From the NCBI GenBank assembly GCA_027575765.1, contig JANBPT010000126.1:1-64000 (forward strand): DNA of 64,000 nucleotides, in the 5' to 3' direction. Made by a program: the position numbers and the translations under genes. Numbering within the stretch: position 1 is the stretch's first letter; each line of letters begins with the position of its first letter. The DNA comes from Tieghemiomyces parasiticus (Eukaryota > Kickxellomycota > Dimargaritomycetes > Dimargaritales > Dimargaritaceae). Of the stretch, positions 26,643-37,280 are shown piece by piece. The notes under the pieces are model-generated. The model had not been told where the DNA came from, did not search any database, and saw nothing but the letters and a program-made list of their open reading frames with translations.

Positions 26643-29600
26643 ATGTTCTCGTTCAATCGGCGCCCCACGGCCGCCCAAGAGAAGCGAACTGCCCGGCCGG
26701 GCCCCTCAAATTTCCGACCCTTCTTTCGTGCCAATCTTGCAACGGGCGAAGGCACTGTGTCCGATGGATCGTATGCTCCGCACCCGCTCGGCTCTACGGC
26801 ACCGGCCTTCCTAACTCGTCAGGGTGAGGAGCAAACGGCAGACGAGGCCCGGGACTCGACCCCGTGCCTCCCAGACTTCAGCACTGCCACCAGCACTGAT
26901 CTCACTCGGGCAACGTTGAAAGGCGGGTCCCTTCTGCCCCACGTGGAGGATGATGGAGCATCGACACCCGACTTTGCTGGGAACTCAGTCCGCCCCCCTG
27001 TAGTCGGGATCCATACAGTCAAAGTGTGCGACCCGGCCGAGGTACTTAGCGTACCATGCCACAATCGACATGACCCACCGGTGCACACGTCGCCGAGTAT
27101 CACAAGTAAGACAATCGTCGTCTGCGTATCAAAGGCAGCATATCCATGGCTGAATGTGTCATCAACATTCATTTTTGCAACAACCTTGGCCCCCTAATTT
27201 GATCACACAGAGGCCCCGCTCCCGCCTGCGGTCGTCCAGGAAGCCCGGCAGACACACCAGGGTCCTCTGGCCCTCGCTGATGCTAACAGTGGTGATCAAG
27301 CCTATCAGAAGTTGACCGTCATGGTCTCATCTGATGGTGTCGATTCTGCACCCCCTAGCGAGGACGGGAGAGTACCATGCCCCGCATCCACAGGTGGCGG
27401 ACAGGCCCACCGCGGCGCACTCGTTGAAAAACTACGTCGACTCAGCTCCCTGGCGGATAAATTCGTTAAGCCACACCGGACCGCAGCCGTATCCAATCTG
27501 TCCAAGGTACAGAGTCGAGGACAGCCTACTATCAAGGCCCCCTCGCCTCTCGATGTGCCTCTTACCCCTGAGCAAACTAATGACGGTCTACCGTCTGTTG
27601 AAACTACGGGGGCGACGGTAAGGAGGGGTAGCAACCGATACTCTATAGTATTCCTCACCCTGACGTACCGAACATTAACTGCAAACCTCACCAAGACCCT
27701 ACCAACCGTGGGCCCCTCATGCTCCGTCTCCTTTATGGCACAGCATTCCCCCTTATCCGAACGGTCCGATCACACCGCCGCATGCTCGGCCAAGTCCACG
27801 CCTCTACTGGGGCCATCTGACGCAATGGGAACTCCCGTGAATTCAATTCGACTGCCGCTAAGTATGTTCAGTGACCTTAAGCCGGGGCCAGCCGGCCGGC
27901 CAGAGCTTACCCCAGTCACCATCGACCACCAGGGCATGGTCATCCAGCTACTGCAGGACTGGAAGCGCCGTGATGCGTCTAAAGATCGTGAGCTGGAGGA
28001 CCTGGTAAGTGAGGGAATAGCCTCTTACTGTAAATGGGCACTAGAGTGGTGCCGCCAAATGATCAGTCTTTGGGACGAACCACCTGGACGTTTGCTGTGC
28101 GGGGGAGGGGGTAAGTTATTAACTTGAAACCGGGTCCACCACTACGAACCTATTAGCGTGGCGAGCTGGCACGCATGCATAAACGCTACGATGAGGCGGT
28201 TCATGGCAAGCAGGTGATCGACCAGGCTGCCCGACGGATCAACCAAGTGCTGAGCGCGACCGATGAGCGCTGCACGAGGAACGAAGCCTGGTAAGTGGCT
28301 TCTTTAAGGGGTGACTTGGCTGTTAGGCATAGCGGGTACCTGTTTGAAGTGCCAGGTAGCTGAATACCAATGAAATACTCCTAACCATGGTGGCGGTAGG
28401 TCTAGGGCCGACCTTGAAAACGGATGGCGCAATGCAGGTTAGCACCCACCTGACCTAATCTACAATCACTTTTCCCACCCATCATCCTAGGTTTGAGAAA
28501 CTGACAAAGCAAAGCCAAGAAGTGCAGGTAAATACTACACCCCTGCGATGCACCAGCAGTTGGTTCTCAAACCAAGCCCCACTATTGCCTGCTCTAAGGA
28601 AATTTTGGCAGATCACACTGCAATAGAGCAGATAAGCCAACTAACGATACCATTCGTCCTTGACCCCCTTAGACTGAGCGGAATGTTGCCGAAGCTAAAG
28701 CCCAGGCCCTGAACGAAGAGCTCGACCAGACTCGGCAGCAGCTCCGCGAATACCAGACCGGTAAGTTTCGTACAAAGTTCAATCTGCTGTTCCAGTCCCT
28801 TGGACCTATTGCTGGGTTATCAAGGAGATGACCACGTTGGCGCATGGAGCCTGTAGGGCTCCTGTATGTCATTCACACATATAGTGTCGCCTCCCGTCAT
28901 GCCACGTTGTCTCTTACCAGTCATGGAACGACATGATAAGGTCCGAACCCAGCTCAGTAGCAAGTACGGCAGTGACGGTGACCTCGATACCCTGGTGGCC
29001 CAGGTAATGCAGGAACACGATAAGGCGCTTGAGGACCGACATCACAGTCAGGGCGAAGAGAATCGTTGGCGGGAGAAGTATGAAACATTGTGCCAACGGC
29101 AAGGTAAGGACCGTTACTTAGCGGCAGAGGCCCCGATCCGCCAGCGCCCTCCCTCTGGCCAACTTGTACACGCCACTGAAGTCGTGGCTTAGGAAAGTGA
29201 TTATTCCCCATGTTTTCGTCATGTTTGCATCCCCTCAATATGTGACAGAGACAGTTAAGCTGCACAACGAGGCAGAGCTGCAACGGCAGATGGTCAGCGT
29301 GACCACTCAGCTCGCCAGGGTGTTTCAACGATTCCAGGACTGCCAAGGTAACCTGATGCGGGTTACCAACCATTATCAGGAAAAGCTGATGTGCTTCCAC
29401 CAAACGTAAGTGGTCGTATTGGCCTACCAATCATCGAAAACGATAGTTGCAAGGTTTTAAATACAGCGTATGTACTAATATGGATCATCTCGACATCGGA
29501 GGTCCGACTATAGGCTCTGCCACCTGGAAAGTCGCTACCGACGCACCTACGACAAGGTGAGGCGGCGCGGCGAACGACTTCTGGACGCCCATCGAAACGC

Positions 29601-30995
29601 CGGCGCTCGTTATCATGATTTGCAACAAAAGTAAGTGGTTTAGCCAGGTTAATGGCAATGTTTCCAGGCTGGCCCACCCACCCCCGTTAGGCCTGGAAGG
29701 GCAGTTGGGGCCAATAGGCCACTATTTTGAAAGTGCACCGTTCACTGCTTGCTCTACACATCTCGTGGTTAATTCATGCGTATTCGACCTGCCCGGTTTA
29801 CTCATCATCAGAATCTGGTTCGTAGTCCAGGCCTGTGACCTAGCCGGGGTGTCGCCTGTTGTATGCCCCACTGAAATGCGGATGAGCACCTTGGCCGACC
29901 ATAGGTAAGCATTATATTTTGATATCCAGTAGGTACGTCAAGCTTTGGCAGTCCTGTCATGCGACATCCAATCTCACGCTACGCTCTGCGTGATGGCTAC
30001 TTTTACACTCCCTTCTCCCCCCCCCGCCTTCGTGATGTTATCCCATTGAACCTCAGCTATGAACACCTCAATGGGCTACTCGCCATCTACCAACAACTTA
30101 AAGCCCGAAACCTGGTACTGGAACGGCAGCTGCAAACTGCCGTGACTAGGTAAGCCAGATGGAGTAGCGGTAACCAGGTGTTGGCATTACTTGGATATGG
30201 ATATATACTGTTGTCAATGCTAGTATGTGTGTCGGTTGGTAATGATGATTTATGCATGGTAGATCCCAGACCGTGGCGCTGTAGACTCATCGCCCATACG
30301 AACGGTCCCGTTGGTGATGATGTCGATTTTACCACTATTTTAAAGTGCAGCGGCGGGATTTGTCCCACCTGGACCGAGCGGCTCCTCTCACGCCTCGGCC
30401 GGATGGTATGCACCACAGCAGTCACGAGGTCACAAACAGACCCACACAATCTATCGCTACCCCTTTCCGTTGTTTAGATTGACCCACCTTACTGTCTAAT
30501 CACTTCCTTCTTACATACTGTAGTCAAGGGACCGGCTGGCCTTCGGTGTTGCGTCTCCCTCATCATGCCTCGTCAATTATCAGTGTAGGTTGATCTGTTA
30601 CGTAGTAATGACGGGACCACTTGCTTACTGGGCAATTTTACCAAACGCAGAGGATAGACGCTGGCCACAGTGAGGCGTGGCGGGCGTTTTCGTCACACTG
30701 CTAAACGTGGCCAACTCACCGAAATCTAATATAGTAGGCTGACTGACGAACCTCTACCTGGTACACACCGCAGAGTACTGGTGAATACCTGGATCAACAG
30801 GGGTCTGTCCCTACGACAAAGCAGTATTTCGGCGGAACCTCACGCCCCGAAACAGTCACGCCAAATGGCGCCCCGGCAAGCAAGGCAACTCACCAGGTAA
30901 ATATGCCAGGCGTACCAGAGGCTCCTTGGTCTAGTAGGGCACGCCGCATTGAAACATCTGATGCCAACGAACTTTTTCGCGGTGTAGACGACTAG
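26643..30995 (+). CDS. many-exon coiled-coil protein, function unknown
   Basis: Not recognised. A chain of phase-matched exons can be followed: 26643-27105, 27211-27617, 27744-28004, 28157-28290, 28491-28527, 28673-28760, 28921-29103, 29249-29405, 29514-29630, 29812-29904, 30057-30149, 30524-30584 and 30774-30995 (about 771 residues). The first 200-250 residues are Ser/Thr/Pro-rich and probably disordered. From about 28004 the exons encode charged heptad-like helices (VIDQAARRINQVLSATDER, AQALNEELDQTRQQLREYQ, LVAQVMQEHDKALEDRHH, YEHLNGLLAIYQQLKARN), typical of structural or spindle/cytoskeletal proteins. The 27618-27743 intron is inferred: it is 126 bases, in frame, with GTAAGG and CAG ends, and its translation is out of character. 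The last exon reads ...GVDD-TAG directly before a GTAGGT donor; see findings. Several small exons make the model moderately certain. Confidence 0.65.
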
Positions 30996-31067
30996 GTAGG
31001 TCTCCACCGGCCTGACATCAACCACCTCGACTAAACTCTACCGTATCCTCACTACAACATTGGGTAG

Positions 31068-31598
31068 AGAACCAACCATAGCCCGAACCATGCCGACAAT
31101 CCTACCGTCTTCTTGGACGGGTTTGCTACTCCGACGTCGCCGCTTCCGACCACCAGGTACGACCCGGAGGTCACACCAACTAGGACTACCGGAGCATCGT
31201 CGCGGCGCCTCAGTTCGCAGTCACGGGGCAGAGCTCGTGGTCCGGTAGGTTCTTTTCCAGCACAAAACGGAGCATTCGGCGATCAGTTGACGAGTGGGTG
31301 ACGACGGCTGGACCGTTATACGGGACCTGCTGAACTGCGTTTGACGGAGAGATCGTACGAGGGTAGAGCGCGACTATGACTTGAGAGTTTCTATTCCACA
31401 CTGACAAGTTGGATGTGTTACCATTGGTACCTGATGCTACGCTTATCCAACCCTGCGCAGCGTGCTGCCGCCAATGGGGGGTCCTCCGCTCACCATATCC
31501 CCGAGACTAACCCGTCGGAACCCCGCCCCGCCGGAACCCAGAAGCGGCCTGCCAAACGAGGCCGTCCTAATAAGGCAAGTGGGTCAGTCGGTCTCTGA
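31068..31598 (+). CDS. possible alternative 3' exons of the coiled-coil gene
   Basis: Two further open, phase-0 exons follow: 31068-31244, bounded by TAG and GTAGGT and preceded by a CTAAAC branch-like site, and 31461-31598, ending in TGA. The second encodes an AT-hook/NLS-like stretch (KRPAKRGRPNK). Both would join in frame to the exon ending at 30584 if the exon 30774-30995 is skipped. They could instead be part of a small separate gene or chance open frames (31068-31244 is open in a second frame as well). Confidence 0.3.
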
Positions 31599-34500
31599 TC
31601 CAGCGAATTTGACTCGACCGCATGAAGCCCACTTGATTTCGCCAATTCTATTGGCCAGGTACATACAATGCAGGGTAGCGTCAAACGGCCTATACACTCC
31701 ACACTTTATCTGGCTCTGCCTGCTACCCTGTGGGCCATGGACTCTAGGCAGCCACGGGATCCTATGAGCCCTCCCCCTTAGCTCCACCTTGCTGACTGAG
31801 GTGGCCCAGCCCTGCAGTGCGCAAGTAGGAGGCCTCTCCCTCGGAGCGCATCGCCATAGCAACCCAACCGGCACGTGTCGCCGATTGCCTTCCCGTTGGC
31901 CACTGGTGACAGGTAACCTGAGGTGTTGATATGACTGGGCTAACGATGTAACGGTTCGCATGTGCTAGCGGCATGTGAAGTGGTCAACTTTAGTCGGCTG
32001 GATTTGAGTCGCCGTAACGCCAGCGTGAAAGATACACAGTAAATACTACTAAGGACGTGGTCCGTAGGCCCCATAATAAGGTGGAATGGCAACGCCACGT
32101 GTGTATAGTAGTTGAAATGGGCGCCTAGGTAAGCGACATTGCAACATAGCGATACAAGGGAGTGAGCCCCGGTTGGAATATAGTCTGGGATCGTTATGGC
32201 TGATCGGACCCGTCGGAAATACCCGGAAGTACACAATATGAAGAGGGCGTGAGCATCGGCCGGGGGAGGAGGGAGGTGCATTGTGGACAGGGGTGGGTAG
32301 TCGGAGGGGGGGGGGGCAGACTTACGCGCAAGGAACCCTTGCGTGGTTTTTGTCGATTGATGGCCCCTCCTTCTGTATCGTACGAGGTTCGAGCTGGCCA
32401 AGCACCTAGTGGCGATTAAGAGAAGGGGACGAATAGTGGCGCAATTGAAGAAATCGCTGACCTCACCCGACTAGGCTCTAAGGAAGGGCCTGACAGCCAA
32501 AGGTGAAGCCCTCAGGCCACTCTGAAAGTGATTATGTTCCACCTGGGCTTTTTGGCGCAACTCGTACCACCATACACGTAAACACCCGTAGCTGACGTGC
32601 CAGGCTATGAATAAAAAATTCAACTGATCCAGGACAGTGGTGGAACGGCCGTCTAATTTTAGCACGATACAGTGTGGTGTGCTTGCCAGCGCCTGGACAA
32701 TGTGCCTAAGGGCCTAGCGTTTTTGTGGTAGAGGTGCAGATGGCACTCTTGGATAGCTTGTCACTAAAAATAACCCCTGCCATGCCGAGTAATGGTGTGT
32801 CCTTCCGAACATGGCGCCATCGTCGGCGGTCGATCTAACCGTGTCAAGGACGGGAAACGGCCAATAATAATAAAAACGAGCACGTTTAGGAGGGGTAGGT
32901 CAATGAAGGCTCATCCCGCTTACCTGAACTTCCCTAAAACAGGGTGTACCATTTCGTACCGAATGCAGTGGCGTGTTTTCGTTAATATATCCATGGAGTG
33001 TGGGGGCTAGGGTGGGCCTTACTCGAAAATCCCACCGTGGTATGCACCAGGAGCCCCAGTATGGCCGTGGTGAAATGTTGGAGCGAGGACGTACTGTGAC
33101 TACATCTTCGAATAATGGGTATAGAACTTCTTTCGGAACCACCAGTGCGGAGGCGGGCAGCCCTTGTGTGGGGGCCAGCGAGCGGCCGTGGCGGCTGGGA
33201 TCGTATCGAGTGGCCAATTAATTTACCAAGCGCATTGACGCCATACGGGTAGGTGAAGGGCTGGCCGGCACGGTTGGCGTTTATCTGCCCCGGCTGGTCG
33301 ACAGGTCAGAGGGGGGGTATGGGTGAGGAGGAGGGTGGGTTATCGAATGCGTGTAATATTTATCCCTCGATAGGGTGGCAGGGGAGAGGTTCAGCAGAAC
33401 ATTCCGTCATGGGGAGACAAGTCCGCTTGAGGCGACGGTCCCGTAGCCGGCAGGGCATTCCATACGCCACGCTCCAGACGCCACCATTCGAAGGAGCGTC
33501 ATTGCCGTATAAAAACGGGGGTCCGGGTGGAGGTAGGCGTGGATTTGTAGGCCAAGAACGCAGTGAGTCATCATTGCATCGCCTGAGCATCCTTGGCATT
33601 CAGTTAGGCTCTGTGGGTATGGTGATTAAGTGAGTAATCAGCGGGATAGGGAAGGCAACGGAGTCATCTGACCGATTGACCGGTACCGAGCGGGCCATTG
33701 GCAGAGGGTACCAGGGGCGGGGCGGTGGATATCACTCACCACCAAGATCAATCAGGTGACCCTGCGTGGACGCCCTAGGTGTCGTCGCCGGGGCTGCTAC
33801 GGAGCGCGGCTTGGCGACAAGGTCCTCGGGTAGTGGTGGTGGCACACGCTGCTAAACACCGAGCCCGGATAGGGAGTCAACAATCCGTCAACAAGAGCCC
33901 GTCGGAGGATGCGTCATGACGCCAAGGCTAGCCGCGGTGGAGAAGTGACCGCTGACAGGTTCGCCCACCCGTAGAGAGTAGGAGTCGGGCTGGTGAGAAG
34001 CGGGGGCAGGAGGATACGCCTGCCTGGGTGGGAGGGTGGCTTCTGAATCGACACTGTTCTGTCGATGACAATGGGCCTGCTTCGCCCTTGGTCGCCACCA
34101 GCTTCCTTATTAGTGGACCTGGTCCATCAATCAAGCTTGCGGGCCAAAGTGACGCTCGTCGGGAGAAGGAGACAGAGCGTGCCACCCAGCAGCAGCGCCA
34201 GCCAGTCTCCTGCAAGCCCCCCCCCCAGATCTGGGCGGCTTGGGCCTTCGTGCAGGCCGGCGGCTGCGTCGGTATCCGCCATGTACCAAGACGGGTACGT
34301 GGCTTTGAGAGGCCCTGTCGACCAACCACCCATTCACGCCCGCATCTGATAACGCATACCCGCTAGGAGGCTCGTGGTGCCCCTGGCGGCTTCGTTCTAT
34401 GACGACCTTCTATAAGGGGTTCCCCTGAAACAACGTGACCTCTGTTTCTGGGATATGGGCCTTGCCGGCCAGGCTCCTCCCCTCCCGAGCAAATGGCGAG

Positions 34501-34722
34501 AGATTGGCGGCGCCGTGGCCTCCCGCTTGGCTAACTTTGTCATCTGGCCTTCTCTTCTTTGCCATTTTCTCTCCCACCGCCCATGATTTTCCCTCATTGG
34601 CACAGGTTTCACCCGCCGTGGCCAAGCTGCTCATCCCTTGCCGGCCTTAGCCACTCCAGGTTAATCCGGAGCCTCCCGCCCTCTCTCCCCGTCCCCACAC
34701 CCTCCCGCCCTTGCCCACTTTC
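31599..34722. other. long stretch without a confident gene
   Basis: About 3.1 kb. Open frames of 60-150 codons occur on both strands and some end at donor-like sites: minus strand near 32327 (GTAAGT), 32925 (GTAAGC) and 33021 (GTAAGG). I could not link them into a phase-consistent model or match a family. It may hold a diverged minus-strand gene, a relic or none. Confidence 0.4.
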
Positions 34723-34730
34723 TATAAAAT
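34721..34730 (+). promoter_or_regulatory. TATA box of the 34.9-kb gene
   Basis: TCTATAAAAT lies about 210 bases upstream of the ATG at 34934, in a pyrimidine-rich region typical of the leaders of well-expressed genes in this window. Confidence 0.5.
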
Positions 34731-34933
34731 CTCGGCCTGCCCCTCGCCTCCTGACCTAACCTTACCCGCACGCCAACCCTGCCACGTCCATCTGCTGACC
34801 ATATCATCCGTCCACCTCATCTTATCTAACTCGCCACCACACACACCTGACATTCGGAGCTGCGCTACCGACCTCACATACATCCGCGTTATCCCCCTAT
34901 TCCCCCCAGACAACAGCCTTCCCCACCCCCACC

Positions 34934-35782
34934 ATGCTAAAATCCCTGCTTACCCGTTCTACCCGCGCCGCCGTGCAGGCCACCGCCCGGCCTATGCACC
35001 GCGTCACCGTCGCGCCGTCTATAGCCCGCACCTTCTACGTACGTGCGGAGCCCGAGGGGCCCATCACCACCGACCAGTCCTTCTCCAGCCTCCAGGCCCT
35101 GGGCCGCGGTCTGGCGCAAGTCAGGCAAGAAATGGCCCACTCGGCCGACCATGGCTCCCTCACCGGCGAACTAGCTCAGCTACGCCGCGCCCGCGACATG
35201 CTGGCTGCCACCCTGCGTGACCTGGAGGAGCTGACCGCCTCCGAAACCAAGGCCACCACCACCACCCGCCATGCCGGCGCCCCCGAGCTGGAGGGCAGCT
35301 TCCGTCCCGTGTTCCATAGCCCCTACGGCACCGCCTACTCCCCGCTGGAAGCCAATGTGCCCACTGCCGTCCAGCGCAACACCTCCAGCCGTTCGCTCCC
35401 CACGCAGAGCATCGAGGCCGCCCTGGTCGACGCCTCCAACCCCGCTATCCTCGAAGCAACCGCTGGCCGTCCTGCTGCTGAGGTGTATACTTCTGCCCGT
35501 CACATGTTGAGCGAACTGGCGGAAGCAGCGGAGGATACCGCTGCCTCAGTAACGACCAACGCGGGATACGGCTCCTACCTTCCCCACTCGGGCTCGGGTG
35601 AGGTCGTCGAGGAGGCTGCCGGCGAATATATTGAGTTGACCCGAAGTGAACCGGCGGTCGAGGGTACCTACGCCCGCGATGCCGCCCAGCTGGTGCGCGA
35701 GGCCGAGTGCTTCGAGCCGAAAATCGCTGGCAGCGGTTACTCCGCCGTCGAATCCCTTAACGACTTCCACCATTCGGTTTAG
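34934..35782 (+). CDS. orphan protein with mitochondrial-type targeting sequence
   Basis: Intronless, 282 residues, not recognised. The N-terminus (MLKSLLTRSTRAAVQATARP) is rich in R, S, A and L with no acidic residue for about 40 residues, typical of a mitochondrial matrix presequence. The rest is Ala/Glu/Thr-rich, with likely helices at about 75-100 (LTGELAQLRRARDMLAATL) and 195-215, a Pro/Tyr-containing middle (VFHSPYGTAYSPLEANVP), and a C-terminus with ARDAAQLVREAECFEPKI. No transmembrane span or catalytic motif is seen. Coding composition (GC-rich third positions) and a TATA box support a real, well-expressed gene. The start is the first ATG after the leader. Its nearest neighbour is the thioesterase on the other strand. 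Confidence 0.8.
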   Translation: MLKSLLTRSTRAAVQATARPMHRVTVAPSIARTFYVRAEPEGPITTDQSFSSLQALGRGLAQVRQEMAHSADHGSLTGELAQLRRARDMLAATLRDLEELTASETKATTTTRHAGAPELEGSFRPVFHSPYGTAYSPLEANVPTAVQRNTSSRSLPTQSIEAALVDASNPAILEATAGRPAAEVYTSARHMLSELAEAAEDTAASVTTNAGYGSYLPHSGSGEVVEEAAGEYIELTRSEPAVEGTYARDAAQLVREAECFEPKIAGSGYSAVESLNDFHHSV

Positions 35783-36515
35783 GTTGAAAAGAAAGGGCAG
35801 CAGACACCGTTACTGCATTCTTTTCGCCTGTTGTACTTCTACCTTTCCCCCCTCCAACCAGCGCGTCGAACCCCTTAGTTGTTTTTATTAATATACCGTC
35901 GTTTGGGAACATTGTGACATCAGTGAATTCAGGGCAAGGGAAAGCCCCGCAACCCCGCAGCGGGAAGAACATTTTAACATTGACTTGGTTACAATACGCA
36001 AGCGTTGCCTTAGTCGTCTGTACCATTGCACACCGCCCATGACCGGGTAATTTAAGTATTAGTCCCCGTAGTCGAGCAGTAAGGGTTCCCTTAACCGCCG
36101 CCTCCTCTCCCCCTTACACTGACCCTTACTTACACTCCCCGCTTACATAAACCCTTACGTAAACCCCGCGGCTGGGGCTAAGCTTCGGTTAGTAAGTTAA
36201 AAAAATTAGCATTGTTGTGGGTGGACGGGGTGACACCCTTTGTCAATGCGGGGCTGCTCGATCTTGTACCCAATGCCACCGTGCCCCATTACGGCACGGG
36301 AGCACAATTAACAATTCATACTGGTCATTTCGGTTGAGCAGCAGCCCAACGGAGGGGGATGGAAGAGGGACAAGGGCATTGCTATTGATTTTAATCATAA
36401 GACTGGCCGGTAGTAGGGTTGTGGTTTCTATTAGAGCCATGCAAGTACGAAATGAGTGGGTGGTAAATGATCTAGTAATAACAACTTAGTATCGGGCCAC
36501 AAGTGAGCGCAAAGG
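35783..36515. other. 3' flanks of two convergent genes
   Basis: About 730 A/T-richer bases between the orphan mitochondrial-type gene (+) and the thioesterase gene (-), which converge. TTTTTATTAATATA near 35883 may serve 3' processing. No coding potential seen. Confidence 0.5.
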
Positions 36516-37280
36516 TTAAGGGTACTCGGCCACAGCGTCGCGGATAAGGTTGGAGGTCGTATGGACATGGTCGGGGTCAAACACGTCGTCATGGGCGGCG
36601 GCAATATTTACCACGTTGAGGTTGAGCAGCCGGTCTCCCCAGCCGTTGTTGCCCGATTCGAACATCTTGCGTTCGATTTGGTGGTCAGGGCCGTGTCTGT
36701 TGGACTCCTCATCCCACTCGGTACAGTTAATCAAGGTGACTTTGCCGTAGTAAGGAGCAGTATGATGGGTGGCCATGAGGTACTGGGCGTTCCGGTACGA
36801 CTCGCGAATCTTGGACTGCATGTCAGGATCCATGCCAGGGCTACGGCTCAGCAAACGGTCGACGAACGTGTAGTCGTAGGTCTCGGGGAATTTGACGTCA
36901 TGCGAGTGGCCCGAGTCGACGAGGACGACGTGGAGCACCACCTCGTCCTGGCGGGTCAGCTGCTGGGCTAGCTCAAGTGCCAGGACACCGCCGAAGGACC
37001 ACCCGCCAATCAGGTAGGGGCCCCGGGGCTGTACCTTGCGGATAAGGCGAAGGTAGGCCTGCGCCATCTCGGGGATGGTTTTGAACTCGAGGCGGTTGGG
37101 CTGGTCCACAGGCTCGTTGAAGTAGGGGTTGGTGATGCCATATAGGGGCCGGTCGATCGGGTACATGGAAAAGTAGGGCAGGCTCAAGCCGCTCGCCGCA
37201 TGGATAAGGAACAGCGGGGTCTTCTTCGTGGTGCCCCGCTGGTATTGCGTGAGAGGCTCGTAAGTCATGGGCAGCGACAT
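36516..37280 (-). CDS. stand-alone thioesterase (type II / NRPS-PKS TE family)
   Basis: Alpha/beta-hydrolase thioesterase of 254 residues, intronless. The family releases or edits acyl chains bound to carrier proteins. The catalytic triad is visible: Ser95 in IGGWSFGGVLALELA, Asp122 in VLVDSGH and His230 in IAAAHDDVF. Upstream features LFLIHAASGLSLPYFSM and LYGITNPY match the family's N-terminal strand and oxyanion region, and YLRLIRKVQPRGPYLIGG is the usual lead-in to the nucleophile. There is no carrier, condensation or ketosynthase domain on either side, so its partner is not local. The start ATG at 37280 is the first of two close in-frame ATGs (MSLPM). Related domains occur at the C-terminus of large synthetases; this one is free-standing and complete. 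Confidence 0.9.
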   Translation of the reverse strand: MSLPMTYEPLTQYQRGTTKKTPLFLIHAASGLSLPYFSMYPIDRPLYGITNPYFNEPVDQPNRLEFKTIPEMAQAYLRLIRKVQPRGPYLIGGWSFGGVLALELAQQLTRQDEVVLHVVLVDSGHSHDVKFPETYDYTFVDRLLSRSPGMDPDMQSKIRESYRNAQYLMATHHTAPYYGKVTLINCTEWDEESNRHGPDHQIERKMFESGNNGWGDRLLNLNVVNIAAAHDDVFDPDHVHTTSNLIRDAVAEYP

